Source of the DNA: Acidimicrobiia bacterium
GTDB taxonomy: Bacteria > Actinomycetota > Acidimicrobiia > Acidimicrobiales > Aldehydirespiratoraceae
DNA length: 7,673 bases
Direction: 5' to 3'
NCBI GenBank assembly: GCA_022824605.1
Contig: JAJDZO010000245.1
Location: forward strand, 1 to 7,673
Both the position numbers and the translations under genes were made by a program. Each line of letters begins with the position of its first letter. Positions within the stretch are counted from its first letter, which is position 1. Positions 1 through 6,706 of this stretch are shown in pieces. The notes under the pieces were generated by a model. The model ran no database searches, was not told the DNA's origin, and worked only from the letters and a program-made list of their open reading frames with translations.

Positions 1-299
1 AGAAGCGCAACGAGATCCTGCAGATGGCAGTGCTGGAGCCCGACATGGCCATCCTCGACGAGACCGACACCGGCCTCGACATCGATGCGCTGCGCATAGT
101 GGCCAACGGCCTGCAGGAAGTGCGAGCCGAACGTCCCGAACTGGGGGTGCTGGCCATCACCCACTTCCAGCGAATACTCACATCTGGCCTGAAGCCCGAC
201 AGAGTCCATGTGCTCCTCGACGGCCGGGTCGTCGACAGCGGCGGCCCCGAACTGGCCGACCGACTCGAGCGCGAAGGCTACGAACGGTTCGCATCGTGA
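1..299 (+). CDS. sufC: SufC, Fe-S cluster assembly ATPase (3' part only)
   Basis: The 5' end lies outside the window. About 97 residues are visible, read from base 3. They begin KRNEILQM, the stretch that directly follows the ABC signature in SufC proteins. The Walker B segment AILDETD is seen (Asp codon at 57, catalytic Glu codon at 60), then D-loop-like TGLDIDALR and the H-loop AITHFQR (His codon at 162). The ending PDRVHVLLDGRVVDSGG...EREGYERF is the classic SufC tail. SufC is the cytosolic ATPase of the SufBCD scaffold that builds Fe-S clusters. The signature and Walker A motifs must lie upstream, so integrity cannot be judged. The stop overlaps the sufS start by 4 bases (GTGA), indicating one operon with translational coupling. 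By eye it shares about half of its aligned residues with the second SufC at 6707-7510. Confidence 0.93.
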   Translation, partial: KRNEILQMAVLEPDMAILDETDTGLDIDALRIVANGLQEVRAERPELGVLAITHFQRILTSGLKPDRVHVLLDGRVVDSGGPELADRLEREGYERFAS

Positions 300-1537
300 G
301 CGCCGACCGCAGCGAAAGGCTCTCGGCAACCAAGGCACAGTTCCCGTTGCTGGCGCGCCGGGTGCGTGACCGCCCGATCGTCTACCTCGACTCGGCGGCC
401 TCGTCGCAGAAGCCTCAGTGCGTGCTCGACGCCATGAACACCTACTACGAGACGATCAACGCCAACGTGCACCGGGGCGCCTACGAGATCGCGGCTCAGG
501 CCACCGACGCCATGGAATCGGCCCGATCGGCGGTGGCCCGGTTCGTGAACGCCCCGTCCGACAACGAGATCGTGTTCACCAAGAACGTCACCGAGGCCAT
601 CAACCTGGTGGCCCGCTCCTGGGGCGGCGCCAATCTCGGGCCCGGCGACGCGGTGGTGATCACCGAGATGGAGCACCACGCCAACATCGTGCCCTGGCAC
701 ATCATGGCCGCCGAGAAGGGCTTCGAGCTGCGCTGGATTCCGGTGGACTCCGACGGCGGGCTCGATCTCAGCGGCCTGGACCGTCTGCTCGACGGAGCCA
801 AGCTGCTGGGTGTGACCGCCATGAGCAACGTGTTGGGCACGCTCAACCCGGTACGCCACCTAGCCGACGCCGCCCACGACGCCGGAGCGCTGGTGCTGGT
901 GGACGCAGCCCAGTACGTGCCCCACCTGCCCACCGACGTGCAGGCTCTGGGCGCTGATTTCCTGGGGTTCACCGGCCACAAGATGTGCGGGCCGACCGGC
1001 ATCGGCGTGCTGTGGGCTCGCGCCGAGCTGCTGGAGGCCATGCCGCCGTTCCTGGGCGGCGGTGAGATGATCCTCGACGTGCGCAAGGACGGCTTCCTGG
1101 CCAATCACATACCCCACAAGTTCGAGGCCGGGACTCCACCCATCGCCGAGATCGTGGGGCTCGGCGCCGCCGTCGAGTATCTCAACGGCCTGGGCATGGA
1201 ACGAGTGCGCGAGCACGAGGTGAGCCTCACTGCCTACGCGCTGCGAACGCTTCAAGAGCGCTACGGATCCGAGCTGGATGTGCACGGCCCGGCCGAACCG
1301 GCGTGCCGGGGCGGTGTGCTGTCGATGAGCTTCCGCGACATCCATCCCCATGACCTGTCGCAGGTGCTCGATGACCGCGGCGTGTGCGTGCGGGCCGGCC
1401 ACCACTGCGCCAAGCCGCTGATGCGCCATCTCGGCGTGCCGGCCACTACCCGTGCGTCGCTCTACGTGTACAACGACACCTCCGATGTGGACGCCCTCGC
1501 CGACGCCCTCGGCGCCGCGGGCGATTTCTTCGGATAG
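296..1537 (+). CDS. sufS: SufS, group II cysteine desulfurase
   Basis: This 413-residue PLP enzyme takes sulfur from L-cysteine as an enzyme-bound persulfide and passes it to an acceptor, here probably SufU, for Fe-S cluster building. Family landmarks are present: N-terminal IVYLDSAASSQKP, EMEHHANIVPW with the PLP-stacking His pair at 127-128, LVDAAQYVPH in the cofactor-binding region, the Schiff-base lysine K229 in TGHKMCGPTG, and the catalytic cysteine C371 in RAGHHCAKPLM. The ending RASLYVYND is also typical. Length and motif spacing match the usual SufS size of about 405-420 residues. The GTG start at 296 was chosen because it overlaps the sufC stop (GTGA) and gives a normal N-terminus; no strong Shine-Dalgarno sequence is needed for a coupled start and none is obvious. 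sufU follows after 10 bases. Confidence 0.96.
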   Translation: MSADRSERLSATKAQFPLLARRVRDRPIVYLDSAASSQKPQCVLDAMNTYYETINANVHRGAYEIAAQATDAMESARSAVARFVNAPSDNEIVFTKNVTEAINLVARSWGGANLGPGDAVVITEMEHHANIVPWHIMAAEKGFELRWIPVDSDGGLDLSGLDRLLDGAKLLGVTAMSNVLGTLNPVRHLADAAHDAGALVLVDAAQYVPHLPTDVQALGADFLGFTGHKMCGPTGIGVLWARAELLEAMPPFLGGGEMILDVRKDGFLANHIPHKFEAGTPPIAEIVGLGAAVEYLNGLGMERVREHEVSLTAYALRTLQERYGSELDVHGPAEPACRGGVLSMSFRDIHPHDLSQVLDDRGVCVRAGHHCAKPLMRHLGVPATTRASLYVYNDTSDVDALADALGAAGDFFG

Positions 1538-1547
1538 CGCAGCCGCC

Positions 1548-2036
1548 ATGGCCGGACTCGAGGACCTGTACCGCGAGATCATTCTCGACCACTACCGCAA
1601 CCCCCGGAACCGGGGCGAGCTGGAGGTGCCGCCCGCGGTGCAGGCGGTGGGCTTCAATCCGTTGTGCGGCGATGAGGTGGTCGTATACATCGAGGTGAGC
1701 GACGGCGTGATCACCGACGTGTCGACCGGCGGCCAGGGCTGCTCGATCAGCCAGTCGTCGGCGTCGATGATGTCCACCGCGGTGAAGGGCCGCAAGGTCT
1801 CCGAGGCCCGCCGGCTGGTGCAGGCGTTCAAACAGATGATGTCGATCCACGGCACCGGCATCGGCGGCCGCGGCGACGACCTCGATGACGGACCCGACAG
1901 CACCAACGGGCACGGCGACGTGAAGCTCGGCGACCTCGAGGCGTTGCGAGGCGTGGTCAAGTTCCCGGTACGCATCAAGTGCGCCACCCTGTCGTGGAAC
2001 ACCCTGGTGGAGGCCCTGGAAGAGACCCTCGCCTGA
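1548..2036 (+). CDS. sufU: SufU, zinc-dependent sulfurtransferase partner of SufS
   Basis: The product is 162 residues and IscU/SufU-like. The start MAGLEDLYREIILDHYRNPRNRG is typical of SufU. The zinc/sulfur-relay ligands are all present: C40 and D42 in NPLCGD, C65 in GQGCSISQSS, and C145 in RIKCATLSW. The SufU-specific insertion before the last cysteine (LGDLEALRGVVKFPVRIKC) separates it from IscU scaffolds. In the known family, SufU accepts persulfide from SufS and is a transfer partner more than a scaffold. The spacing C65-C145 is about 18 residues longer than in the Bacillus subtilis protein as I recall it. The excess lies in a Gly/Asp-rich stretch around residues 103-125. The ATG at 1548 was chosen over in-frame upstream starts because those lie deep inside sufS and add unrelated residues. 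No DUF59/SufT gene follows, unlike many actinobacterial suf operons; a convergent helicase gene does. Confidence 0.94.
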   Translation: MAGLEDLYREIILDHYRNPRNRGELEVPPAVQAVGFNPLCGDEVVVYIEVSDGVITDVSTGGQGCSISQSSASMMSTAVKGRKVSEARRLVQAFKQMMSIHGTGIGGRGDDLDDGPDSTNGHGDVKLGDLEALRGVVKFPVRIKCATLSWNTLVEALEETLA

Positions 2037-2090
2037 GTCGCAGTCCGAGCCTCTAGCGCAATCCGAGGCGCTCCAACAGTTCTTCCACAC

Positions 2091-5027
2091 TCAAGTCGTG
2101 CCGAGATCGGCAAACAGGTCTTTGAGCGGAGCGCTGTAGGCGGCCAGCTTGGCCGGACCGATGCCGGGCACGGCCAGCAGTGCTTGGTCTGTGGTGGGAC
2201 GGCGGCGGGCCAACTCTCGCAACGTGGCGTCGGAGAAGACCACGAAGGCGGGCACGCCGTCGGCTTTGCTGCGCTCCAATCGCCAATGACGCAGGCGTTC
2301 GAACATCGCCGCCGCCTCAGGTTCGACGGCAGCGTCGATGGTCGAGGTCTTGGTCGCTGCCGCCGCTGGCACCGGGGCCTCATCACGACGCCACCACTGG
2401 GCGCCGTCGGTGGACGATGACTCTTGGCGTGGGACCGATTCGGTCACCGTCGGAGGTGAGTCGATCCGAGACTCCGGCCCGTCGACCGACGGCAGGTCGG
2501 AGCGCCAGGTCATCTCAGTGAGGAAGGGCGACTTCGGACCGTCGGCGACGATCATTACTGTGTCGGCGCAGCGGGTGATGGCGACGTGAAACACTCGGCG
2601 CTCCTCTTCGAGGTCGCCGGCCAGGCGGTGGGGCATCAGACCCTCGGTTGCGGACAGCACGATCACATGAGGCCATTCCAGGCCCTTGACCCGATGCACC
2701 GTGGCCAGACGCACTCCTCGGCCCCATGACGGGCGGCCGAGCCGTGCGTCCTCCTCGTTGACGTCGCGGTTTGCGGTGAGGCGGCGCCTCAACCAGTCCT
2801 CGAACGCCGAGGGGTCGGGGCAGTGAGGGGCAATCGACATCAAGGCCCGAAGGTCATCGCCGTGGGCAGAACGGTCCACCGTGCGGCGCGACGCATCCAG
2901 CCGCTCGTCAAGGCTGACCGCCAGGTCGGTGCCGTGCTGGATCGCGTCCAACAGCCGCAGGGTGTCGGCGCCGTCGCCGGCCATCCCGGCAAGTCGCTCC
3001 ACGTCGTCTGCGAAGTCCTCCACGCGCTGCGCGGTCCGCTCATCGGAGATGCGGCCCGCCAAGCGCCTCAGCGCCCCGATGTTGCGCTGCTCGGCTATCC
3101 AGCCGATCACCCTTGGAGAGATGCCGCGAGGCGGGCGCCGGGCTGCGACGGCCAGCGCGTCGCTGGGCAGTCGTGCCGGTGCTGAGACGGCCAGGCGCAG
3201 CCAAGCCAGCGCGGCCGCCACGCCGGTGCGCTCCAGGAACCACGGACCGACCGGAGTCATGCAGTCCACACCTGCCTCGGACAGCAGGATCTGAGGGGCC
3301 AGCAGCGTGCTGTTGACTCTTGCAAGCACTGCAATGTCCCTCGCGTCGGCAGCTTCGGCCATCAGCGTCCTCACCCGCTCCACGACCGCGGTGCCACCGT
3401 CGGCGGCGACCTCCACCGTCAAGGAGCGGCCCAGATCGGCGTCGCGGTCGCCGTCGGCGTCACGGGATCCGGCACGCAGGCTCACCGCCTTGGCATCCGC
3501 CGAGCCGGCAACCTGGGCGTCGGCCCGGCGGGGCGAGATGTCTTTGTCGATCCGGTGCCGGTTGTGCGACAGCAGGTTGGACGCCGCCTCCACGACTGCG
3601 GGCGGGCAGCGATAGTTGACGCCCAGCAAGTGGCGGTGCGCGCCCGGGAAGAAGCGCTCGTACTCGATCAACCAGCGGGGCGACGCCCCCGAGTAGCCGT
3701 AGATGGTCTGGTCGTCGTCGCCGACCCCGAACACGTCGGCTCTCGGACCGGCCAGCAGCCGGATCATCAGCAGGTGAGCCGGAGTGAGGTCCTGGAACTC
3801 GTCCACCAGCAGCACGCCGCACGCTCGGCGGGCTGCGGCGCGGGCCGCGGGATCGGTGAGCAGCACCTCGATGGCCCGAATGATCTGGTGGTCGAAGTCC
3901 ACGGCGCCCCGCTCATCCAGCGCCTCGGCGTAGGCCTGCGCGAGGTCCGCGAAGCCTGGCACGTCGGGGGCGTAGTCGTGCTCGACCGTGGCCGGATCCC
4001 TCAGACCCAGTCGCGACGCGCTGAGCGCCTCCAGCCATGCCGCCAGCGGATCGGTCATGGCCCGCCTGCGCTTGCGGGGAGTCAGCTCCCCCACCAAGTC
4101 GTGCAGCAGATCGCGCACTGCCCGCTCGTCGATCACCTCGACGCGAGCGTGGTGAGCGGGGCGGGCGAAAGGTCCGGATCCGTTGCACACTGCCAGCGCC
4201 AGGCTGTTGAGCGTTCGCACTTCCAAGCCGGGAAGGTCGGCGGTGCGCTCCTGCATCTCGGCTCGGGCCCGCACGTTGTAGGCCACCAGGCACACCGCGG
4301 TCGGCGCCACTCCCAGATCCCGGACCAGCCAGCGGGCCCGCTCCGTGAGCACCCTGGTCTTGCCGGAGCCGGCTGGGGCCACGATGCAGGCCCCGCCTCC
4401 AAGATGACCCACAGCCCGCCTCTGGTCCGGCGCCAAGTCAGCCTCGGGTTCGCAGGCGCGAAGCGGCGAGAGATCGCCGCGGGCGAGGTTGGCCGCCGGA
4501 ACCAGGCCCGCACCGCCCAGTTCATCAACACCGAAGCAGTCGAGCGGACCACCGTCGCACCACAGACCTCGAGCCTCGATGGCGACATCGCCGGGCTGGC
4601 CCGCCGGCGGGACACGGGCACCTGACGTGAGAGCCCGCTCGCGCGGCGCGAAGCGCAACTGGGCCGGATCGCGTGCGTCCACCGCGTTGGCGGTCAGCAG
4701 GTGGTGCCACACCTCGTCGGTCAGCGTGAGGCCGGGGCTCAACTCCCACCACGGCCGGGCCAGCACCGGCTCGGTGTCGGGCAACGGGCCGTCCACCTCG
4801 ATCACCAACCGTTCACGGCCCTGCCACGCGGAACGCAGCCGCCGCCCCGCGGACGCGTCCGGCGCTTCGGTCTCCACCCGCACACGGGGGCAGTCCTCCC
4901 ACGGCGTGGGCGCGCTCTGGCCGGGCAGCACCAGAACGCTGCGGCCGAGGCAGTCCGGTCCCGCGGCCCGCTCAAGGTCGTAGCCCGCGGACGCCTCGGT
5001 CCCACGGCTGTCAACCAGCCCGGTCAC
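2091..5027 (-). CDS. UvrD/Rep-like superfamily 1 DNA helicase with C-terminal HRDC domain and novel N-terminal region
   Basis: This 978-residue protein is a probable 3'-5' DNA translocase/helicase for repair or recombination. Helicase motifs appear in order: Q motif near Q202 (LAPDQRRAV), Walker A APAGSGKT with K223, motif Ia VAYNVRARAEM, motif Ib-like RTLNSLAL, Walker B/motif II DEFQD at 409-413, motif III GDDDQTIYG at 436-444, motif IV NYRCPP at 471-476, motif V VHRVKGLEW with K781, and motif VI RRVFHVAITRC with R819. Residues about 906-978 form an HRDC domain (LLAVPGIGPAKLAAY near its end). HRDC-tailed UvrD proteins include mycobacterial UvrD2, but no tetracysteine cluster is seen in the linker (about 830-905), which is Pro/Ser/Ala-rich. 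Residues 1-195 match no domain I recognise. The GTG start at 5027 is supported by a strong Shine-Dalgarno sequence 5 bases upstream. It converges on sufU with 54 bases between the stops. Confidence 0.93.
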   Translation of the reverse strand: MTGLVDSRGTEASAGYDLERAAGPDCLGRSVLVLPGQSAPTPWEDCPRVRVETEAPDASAGRRLRSAWQGRERLVIEVDGPLPDTEPVLARPWWELSPGLTLTDEVWHHLLTANAVDARDPAQLRFAPRERALTSGARVPPAGQPGDVAIEARGLWCDGGPLDCFGVDELGGAGLVPAANLARGDLSPLRACEPEADLAPDQRRAVGHLGGGACIVAPAGSGKTRVLTERARWLVRDLGVAPTAVCLVAYNVRARAEMQERTADLPGLEVRTLNSLALAVCNGSGPFARPAHHARVEVIDERAVRDLLHDLVGELTPRKRRRAMTDPLAAWLEALSASRLGLRDPATVEHDYAPDVPGFADLAQAYAEALDERGAVDFDHQIIRAIEVLLTDPAARAAARRACGVLLVDEFQDLTPAHLLMIRLLAGPRADVFGVGDDDQTIYGYSGASPRWLIEYERFFPGAHRHLLGVNYRCPPAVVEAASNLLSHNRHRIDKDISPRRADAQVAGSADAKAVSLRAGSRDADGDRDADLGRSLTVEVAADGGTAVVERVRTLMAEAADARDIAVLARVNSTLLAPQILLSEAGVDCMTPVGPWFLERTGVAAALAWLRLAVSAPARLPSDALAVAARRPPRGISPRVIGWIAEQRNIGALRRLAGRISDERTAQRVEDFADDVERLAGMAGDGADTLRLLDAIQHGTDLAVSLDERLDASRRTVDRSAHGDDLRALMSIAPHCPDPSAFEDWLRRRLTANRDVNEEDARLGRPSWGRGVRLATVHRVKGLEWPHVIVLSATEGLMPHRLAGDLEEERRVFHVAITRCADTVMIVADGPKSPFLTEMTWRSDLPSVDGPESRIDSPPTVTESVPRQESSSTDGAQWWRRDEAPVPAAAATKTSTIDAAVEPEAAAMFERLRHWRLERSKADGVPAFVVFSDATLRELARRRPTTDQALLAVPGIGPAKLAAYSAPLKDLFADLGTT

Positions 5028-5032
5028 GCTCT

Positions 5033-5038
5033 ACCTCC
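5033..5038 (-). promoter_or_regulatory. Ribosome binding site of the helicase gene
   Basis: Read on the - strand this is GGAGGT, followed by 5 bases (AGAGC) and the GTG at 5027. It is the clearest Shine-Dalgarno sequence I saw in the window. It fixes the helicase start and so confirms that the unusual N-terminal region is translated. Confidence 0.8.
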
Positions 5039-5110
5039 AGCACACCGTGAATGGGCAGCCCAGAGCGACCACGAGGGAATCCGCCGCCGCCACTTCACCA
5101 CGCCGGGCAG

Positions 5111-5203
5111 TGTCGCACAACACCGCAGCCATCCCACCACACAACGTCTAGGCATGGCCTCGGTCGGGCAGCGAGGCGTGCGTGTCGTACCACACCGCAG
5201 CCA
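5111..5203. repeat. 21-bp imperfect direct repeat, two copies
   Basis: Copies lie at 5111-5131 and 5183-5203. Both read TGTCG then ACACCGCAGCCA after a 4-base variable part, with 2 mismatches in 21 positions and a 72-base offset. Their position between divergent genes would suit operator sites, but the surrounding DNA is rich in CAC/CCA, so chance similarity is possible. Confidence 0.4.
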
Positions 5204-5251
5204 CCGCACCCCCGGGGCGACAGGGCGACAAGCATCGCAGACATGCGCCAT

Positions 5252-5257
5252 TAGAGT
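5252..5257 (+). promoter_or_regulatory. Probable -10 box for a leaderless mRNA of the DUF2510 gene
   Basis: TAGAGT matches the actinobacterial -10 consensus TANNNT and ends 7 bases before the GTG at 5265. Transcription would therefore start at or next to the start codon. No Shine-Dalgarno sequence precedes that codon, which agrees with leaderless translation, common in actinobacteria. No good -35 box is visible. Confidence 0.5.
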
Positions 5258-5264
5258 CGCAGCT

Positions 5265-6254
5265 GTGAGCGATCTGCCTCCCGCTGACTGGTACACCGAC
5301 CCGGAGGACGACTCGCAGTACCGCTACTGGGACGGCTCCGCCTGGACCGAGCACCGTGCCCCCCGCCACACCCAGCCAGACGGCCGAAGCGGACCACAAA
5401 CCCCGCAGATCCGCCGGACGGGACAGCTTCTGTCCGACATGTTCGCGACCACAGGCCGGCGTTGGCGGAGCTGGATTGGCGTGGCGCTCATCTACCTCGC
5501 CGGGCAGGTGACGATGTTGGTGCTGTTGATCGTCGGCGCCAACCAGATCCTGCGGGGCGAATTGAGCGAGATCTGGGACCGGGTCAACGACCCTGACTTC
5601 GATCCCGATTCTGCCGAGCAGACGACCTATTTCGAATCGCTGGAACTAGAGCTTTCGCTCGCGAACTTCGCAATCATCTTGCTGGGTCTTCTGGCTGTGT
5701 GGATCACGGGCAACCTGATGCAGGCGACGGTCGCGCGGGTCGCGATCAGCGATCTGAAGGGGCGAACTCTGGCCCCGTCCGACGCCTTCCGACAGGCGCT
5801 GAGACGGGTGCCGAGACTGATGGGCATCGATCTTCAGATTGTTTCGATCCTGCTGATTGCGACGTTCGTGATGGTGTTGTCGGGAATCGCCGCGCCGGTG
5901 CTGTTGATACCTCTGATTCCCGCCTTCATCGTTGGCGCCATCTTCGGGATGGTCTTCGTGTCGCTCGCCTATGTCGTGGCCTCGGTGGGTCCACACACCT
6001 GGTCGCTCCGCTATGGCGCCCGGCTCGTGCGAGGGCGATTCTGGGCGACGCTCGGGCGGATGCTGCTCGTGTTCGTGGTGGTGATGGCCGTCACGTTCGT
6101 GTTCGGGTTGGCGTTCACGGTCGCCGGCTCATCTTCGTTGGCATTTCAGGTGGTGGCTCAACTGGTGCAGACAGCAGTCGGAACGGCGATCGCGGTGATG
6201 ATCATGATCGCGTTGGCGATCATCTACCACGACCTGGGCGGCGAGTCGGACTGA
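5265..6254 (+). CDS. DUF2510-domain multi-pass membrane protein of unknown function
   Basis: The product is 329 residues. Residues 2-33 are a DUF2510 domain (LPPADWYTDPEDDSQYRYWDGSAWTEHRAP), a short Trp-rich module found at the cytoplasmic N-terminus of many actinobacterial membrane proteins. After a polar linker come about six hydrophobic segments near 70-92, 133-152, 190-212, 214-238, 263-287 and 295-321. An acidic loop (DPDFDPDSAEQ) lies between the first two. The stretch LVRGRFWATLGRMLLV (about 254-269) and the preceding Gly-Arg/AlaLeuArg-like repeats resemble the membrane part of glycerophosphodiester phosphodiesterase-like proteins, but no catalytic domain is present. GTG 5265 was chosen because it begins exactly at the DUF2510 motif and lies 7 bases after a -10 box. 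The frame is open further upstream, but that part runs antisense to the helicase gene. The function is unknown. Confidence 0.88.
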   Translation: MSDLPPADWYTDPEDDSQYRYWDGSAWTEHRAPRHTQPDGRSGPQTPQIRRTGQLLSDMFATTGRRWRSWIGVALIYLAGQVTMLVLLIVGANQILRGELSEIWDRVNDPDFDPDSAEQTTYFESLELELSLANFAIILLGLLAVWITGNLMQATVARVAISDLKGRTLAPSDAFRQALRRVPRLMGIDLQIVSILLIATFVMVLSGIAAPVLLIPLIPAFIVGAIFGMVFVSLAYVVASVGPHTWSLRYGARLVRGRFWATLGRMLLVFVVVMAVTFVFGLAFTVAGSSSLAFQVVAQLVQTAVGTAIAVMIMIALAIIYHDLGGESD

Positions 6255-6303
6255 CAGGCGCCCCCGGGCCACGGTGTCTACCGCTCTTGTTCGCTGCGCT
6301 CAC

Positions 6304-6355
6304 GGGCCGATCGAGCCGCGGCCTCGCCCGTATGGGCTGGATTGGCCCGCCTTTT
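6304..6355 (+). terminator. Probable intrinsic terminator after the DUF2510 gene
   Basis: GGGCCGATC (6304-6312) pairs with GATTGGCCC (6340-6348) over 9 positions, one of them a G-U pair on the + strand transcript. It is followed by GCC and TTTT. The loop contains a smaller perfect hairpin, GCCC-GTAT-GGGC, at 6326-6337. On the - strand the wobble becomes a mismatch and no T-run follows, so the signal appears directed at the + strand gene ending at 6254. The long loop and short T-run keep confidence moderate. Confidence 0.42.
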
Positions 6356-6380
6356 CGCTCGGCCTCTTTTCGCTCGGCCT
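6351..6380. repeat. Perfect 15-bp tandem duplication
   Basis: CTTTTCGCTCGGCCT occurs twice head to tail (6351-6365 and 6366-6380), directly next to the stop codon of the pterin dehydratase gene at 6381. It doubles the T-run that ends the probable terminator. The complete identity of the two copies suggests a recent slippage event. Confidence 0.85.
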
Positions 6381-6671
6381 CTAGCCGCCTGCGGCGTCGA
6401 CGCGCTCGATGAAGTCGCGGTCGCGGGCCGAGAGACCGCCGACATCGTGGCTGGTGACGGCCAACTCCACCTTGTTGTAGACGTTCGACCACTCGGGGTG
6501 GTGGAAGAGCCGCTCGGCGATGAGAGCCACATGGGTCATGAACGCGAACGCGGCCCGGAAATCGGCGAACTGGTACGAGCGACGCAATACGTCACCGTCG
6601 CGGCGCCAGTCGGGATGTTCGGCCAGCACCTGGGCGATCTCGGCCTCGGTCAGCAGATCCTTGTTGCTCAT
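6381..6671 (-). CDS. Pterin-4a-carbinolamine dehydratase family protein
   Basis: This 96-residue protein carries the family signature almost unbroken: HHPEWSNVYNKVELAVTSHD then VGGLSARD, with active-site histidines H57, H58 and H75 and the terminal Asp of the motif at D84. The N-terminal half (LTEAEIAQVLAEHPDW...LRRSYQFADFRAAFAFM) also fits the alpha/beta fold of the family, and length is normal. Known members dehydrate 4a-hydroxytetrahydrobiopterin during pterin recycling by aromatic amino acid hydroxylases; in bacteria lacking such enzymes the role is often unclear. No hydroxylase is in the window. It lies 35 bases after the second sufC on the same strand, but a -10 box just before its ATG suggests its own leaderless transcript. 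No Shine-Dalgarno sequence is seen. Confidence 0.92.
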   Translation of the reverse strand: MSNKDLLTEAEIAQVLAEHPDWRRDGDVLRRSYQFADFRAAFAFMTHVALIAERLFHHPEWSNVYNKVELAVTSHDVGGLSARDRDFIERVDAAGG

Positions 6672-6677
6672 GAGCCG

Positions 6678-6683
6678 ATGATA
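6678..6683 (-). promoter_or_regulatory. Probable -10 box for a leaderless mRNA of the pterin dehydratase gene
   Basis: Read on the - strand, TATCAT fits the TANNNT consensus and ends 6 bases before the ATG at 6671. This arrangement places the transcript start on the start codon. No Shine-Dalgarno sequence and no clear -35 box are present. It lies in the 35-base gap after sufC, so the gene may be transcribed both alone and by readthrough. Confidence 0.45.
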
Positions 6684-6706
6684 TTCGGGGGCGGCCGGCG
6701 CCGCGC

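Larger units (their letters stand above)
5028..5264. other. Divergent intergenic region between helicase and DUF2510 genes
   Basis: These 237 bases separate two divergently transcribed genes, so promoters for both should lie here. The region holds the helicase ribosome binding site, a -10 box for the + strand gene and two copies of a 21-bp direct repeat. I see no convincing -10 box for the helicase and no small gene with a ribosome binding site. The + strand reading frame of the DUF2510 gene stays open through this region and back into the helicase gene. However, its translation here is low-complexity Pro/His/Arg-rich and unlike a protein, so I do not treat it as coding. Confidence 0.6.

Noticed and set aside
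860..1582. - strand open frame (240 codons) opposite sufS
   Set aside because: It is a shadow of the sufS codons, His/Val/Gly-rich, with no domain or ribosome binding site.
2041..2075. Terminator between sufU and the helicase gene
   Set aside because: Only a 5-bp stem (GCCTC/GAGGC) with an 11-base loop and no T-run on either strand.
3555..4625. Long + strand open frame (356 codons) inside the helicase gene
   Set aside because: It is antisense to conserved helicase motifs, has no recognisable domain, and long antisense frames are expected in high-GC coding DNA.
4701..5264. Upstream extension of the DUF2510 protein
   Set aside because: The extra frame runs antisense to the well-supported helicase gene and is low-complexity; the domain begins exactly at GTG 5265.
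6278..6532. - strand frame with repeated AKRGRAKRG/EAERK-like residues
   Set aside because: The repetition is produced by the 15-bp DNA duplication; the frame overlaps the pterin dehydratase gene and has no supported start.
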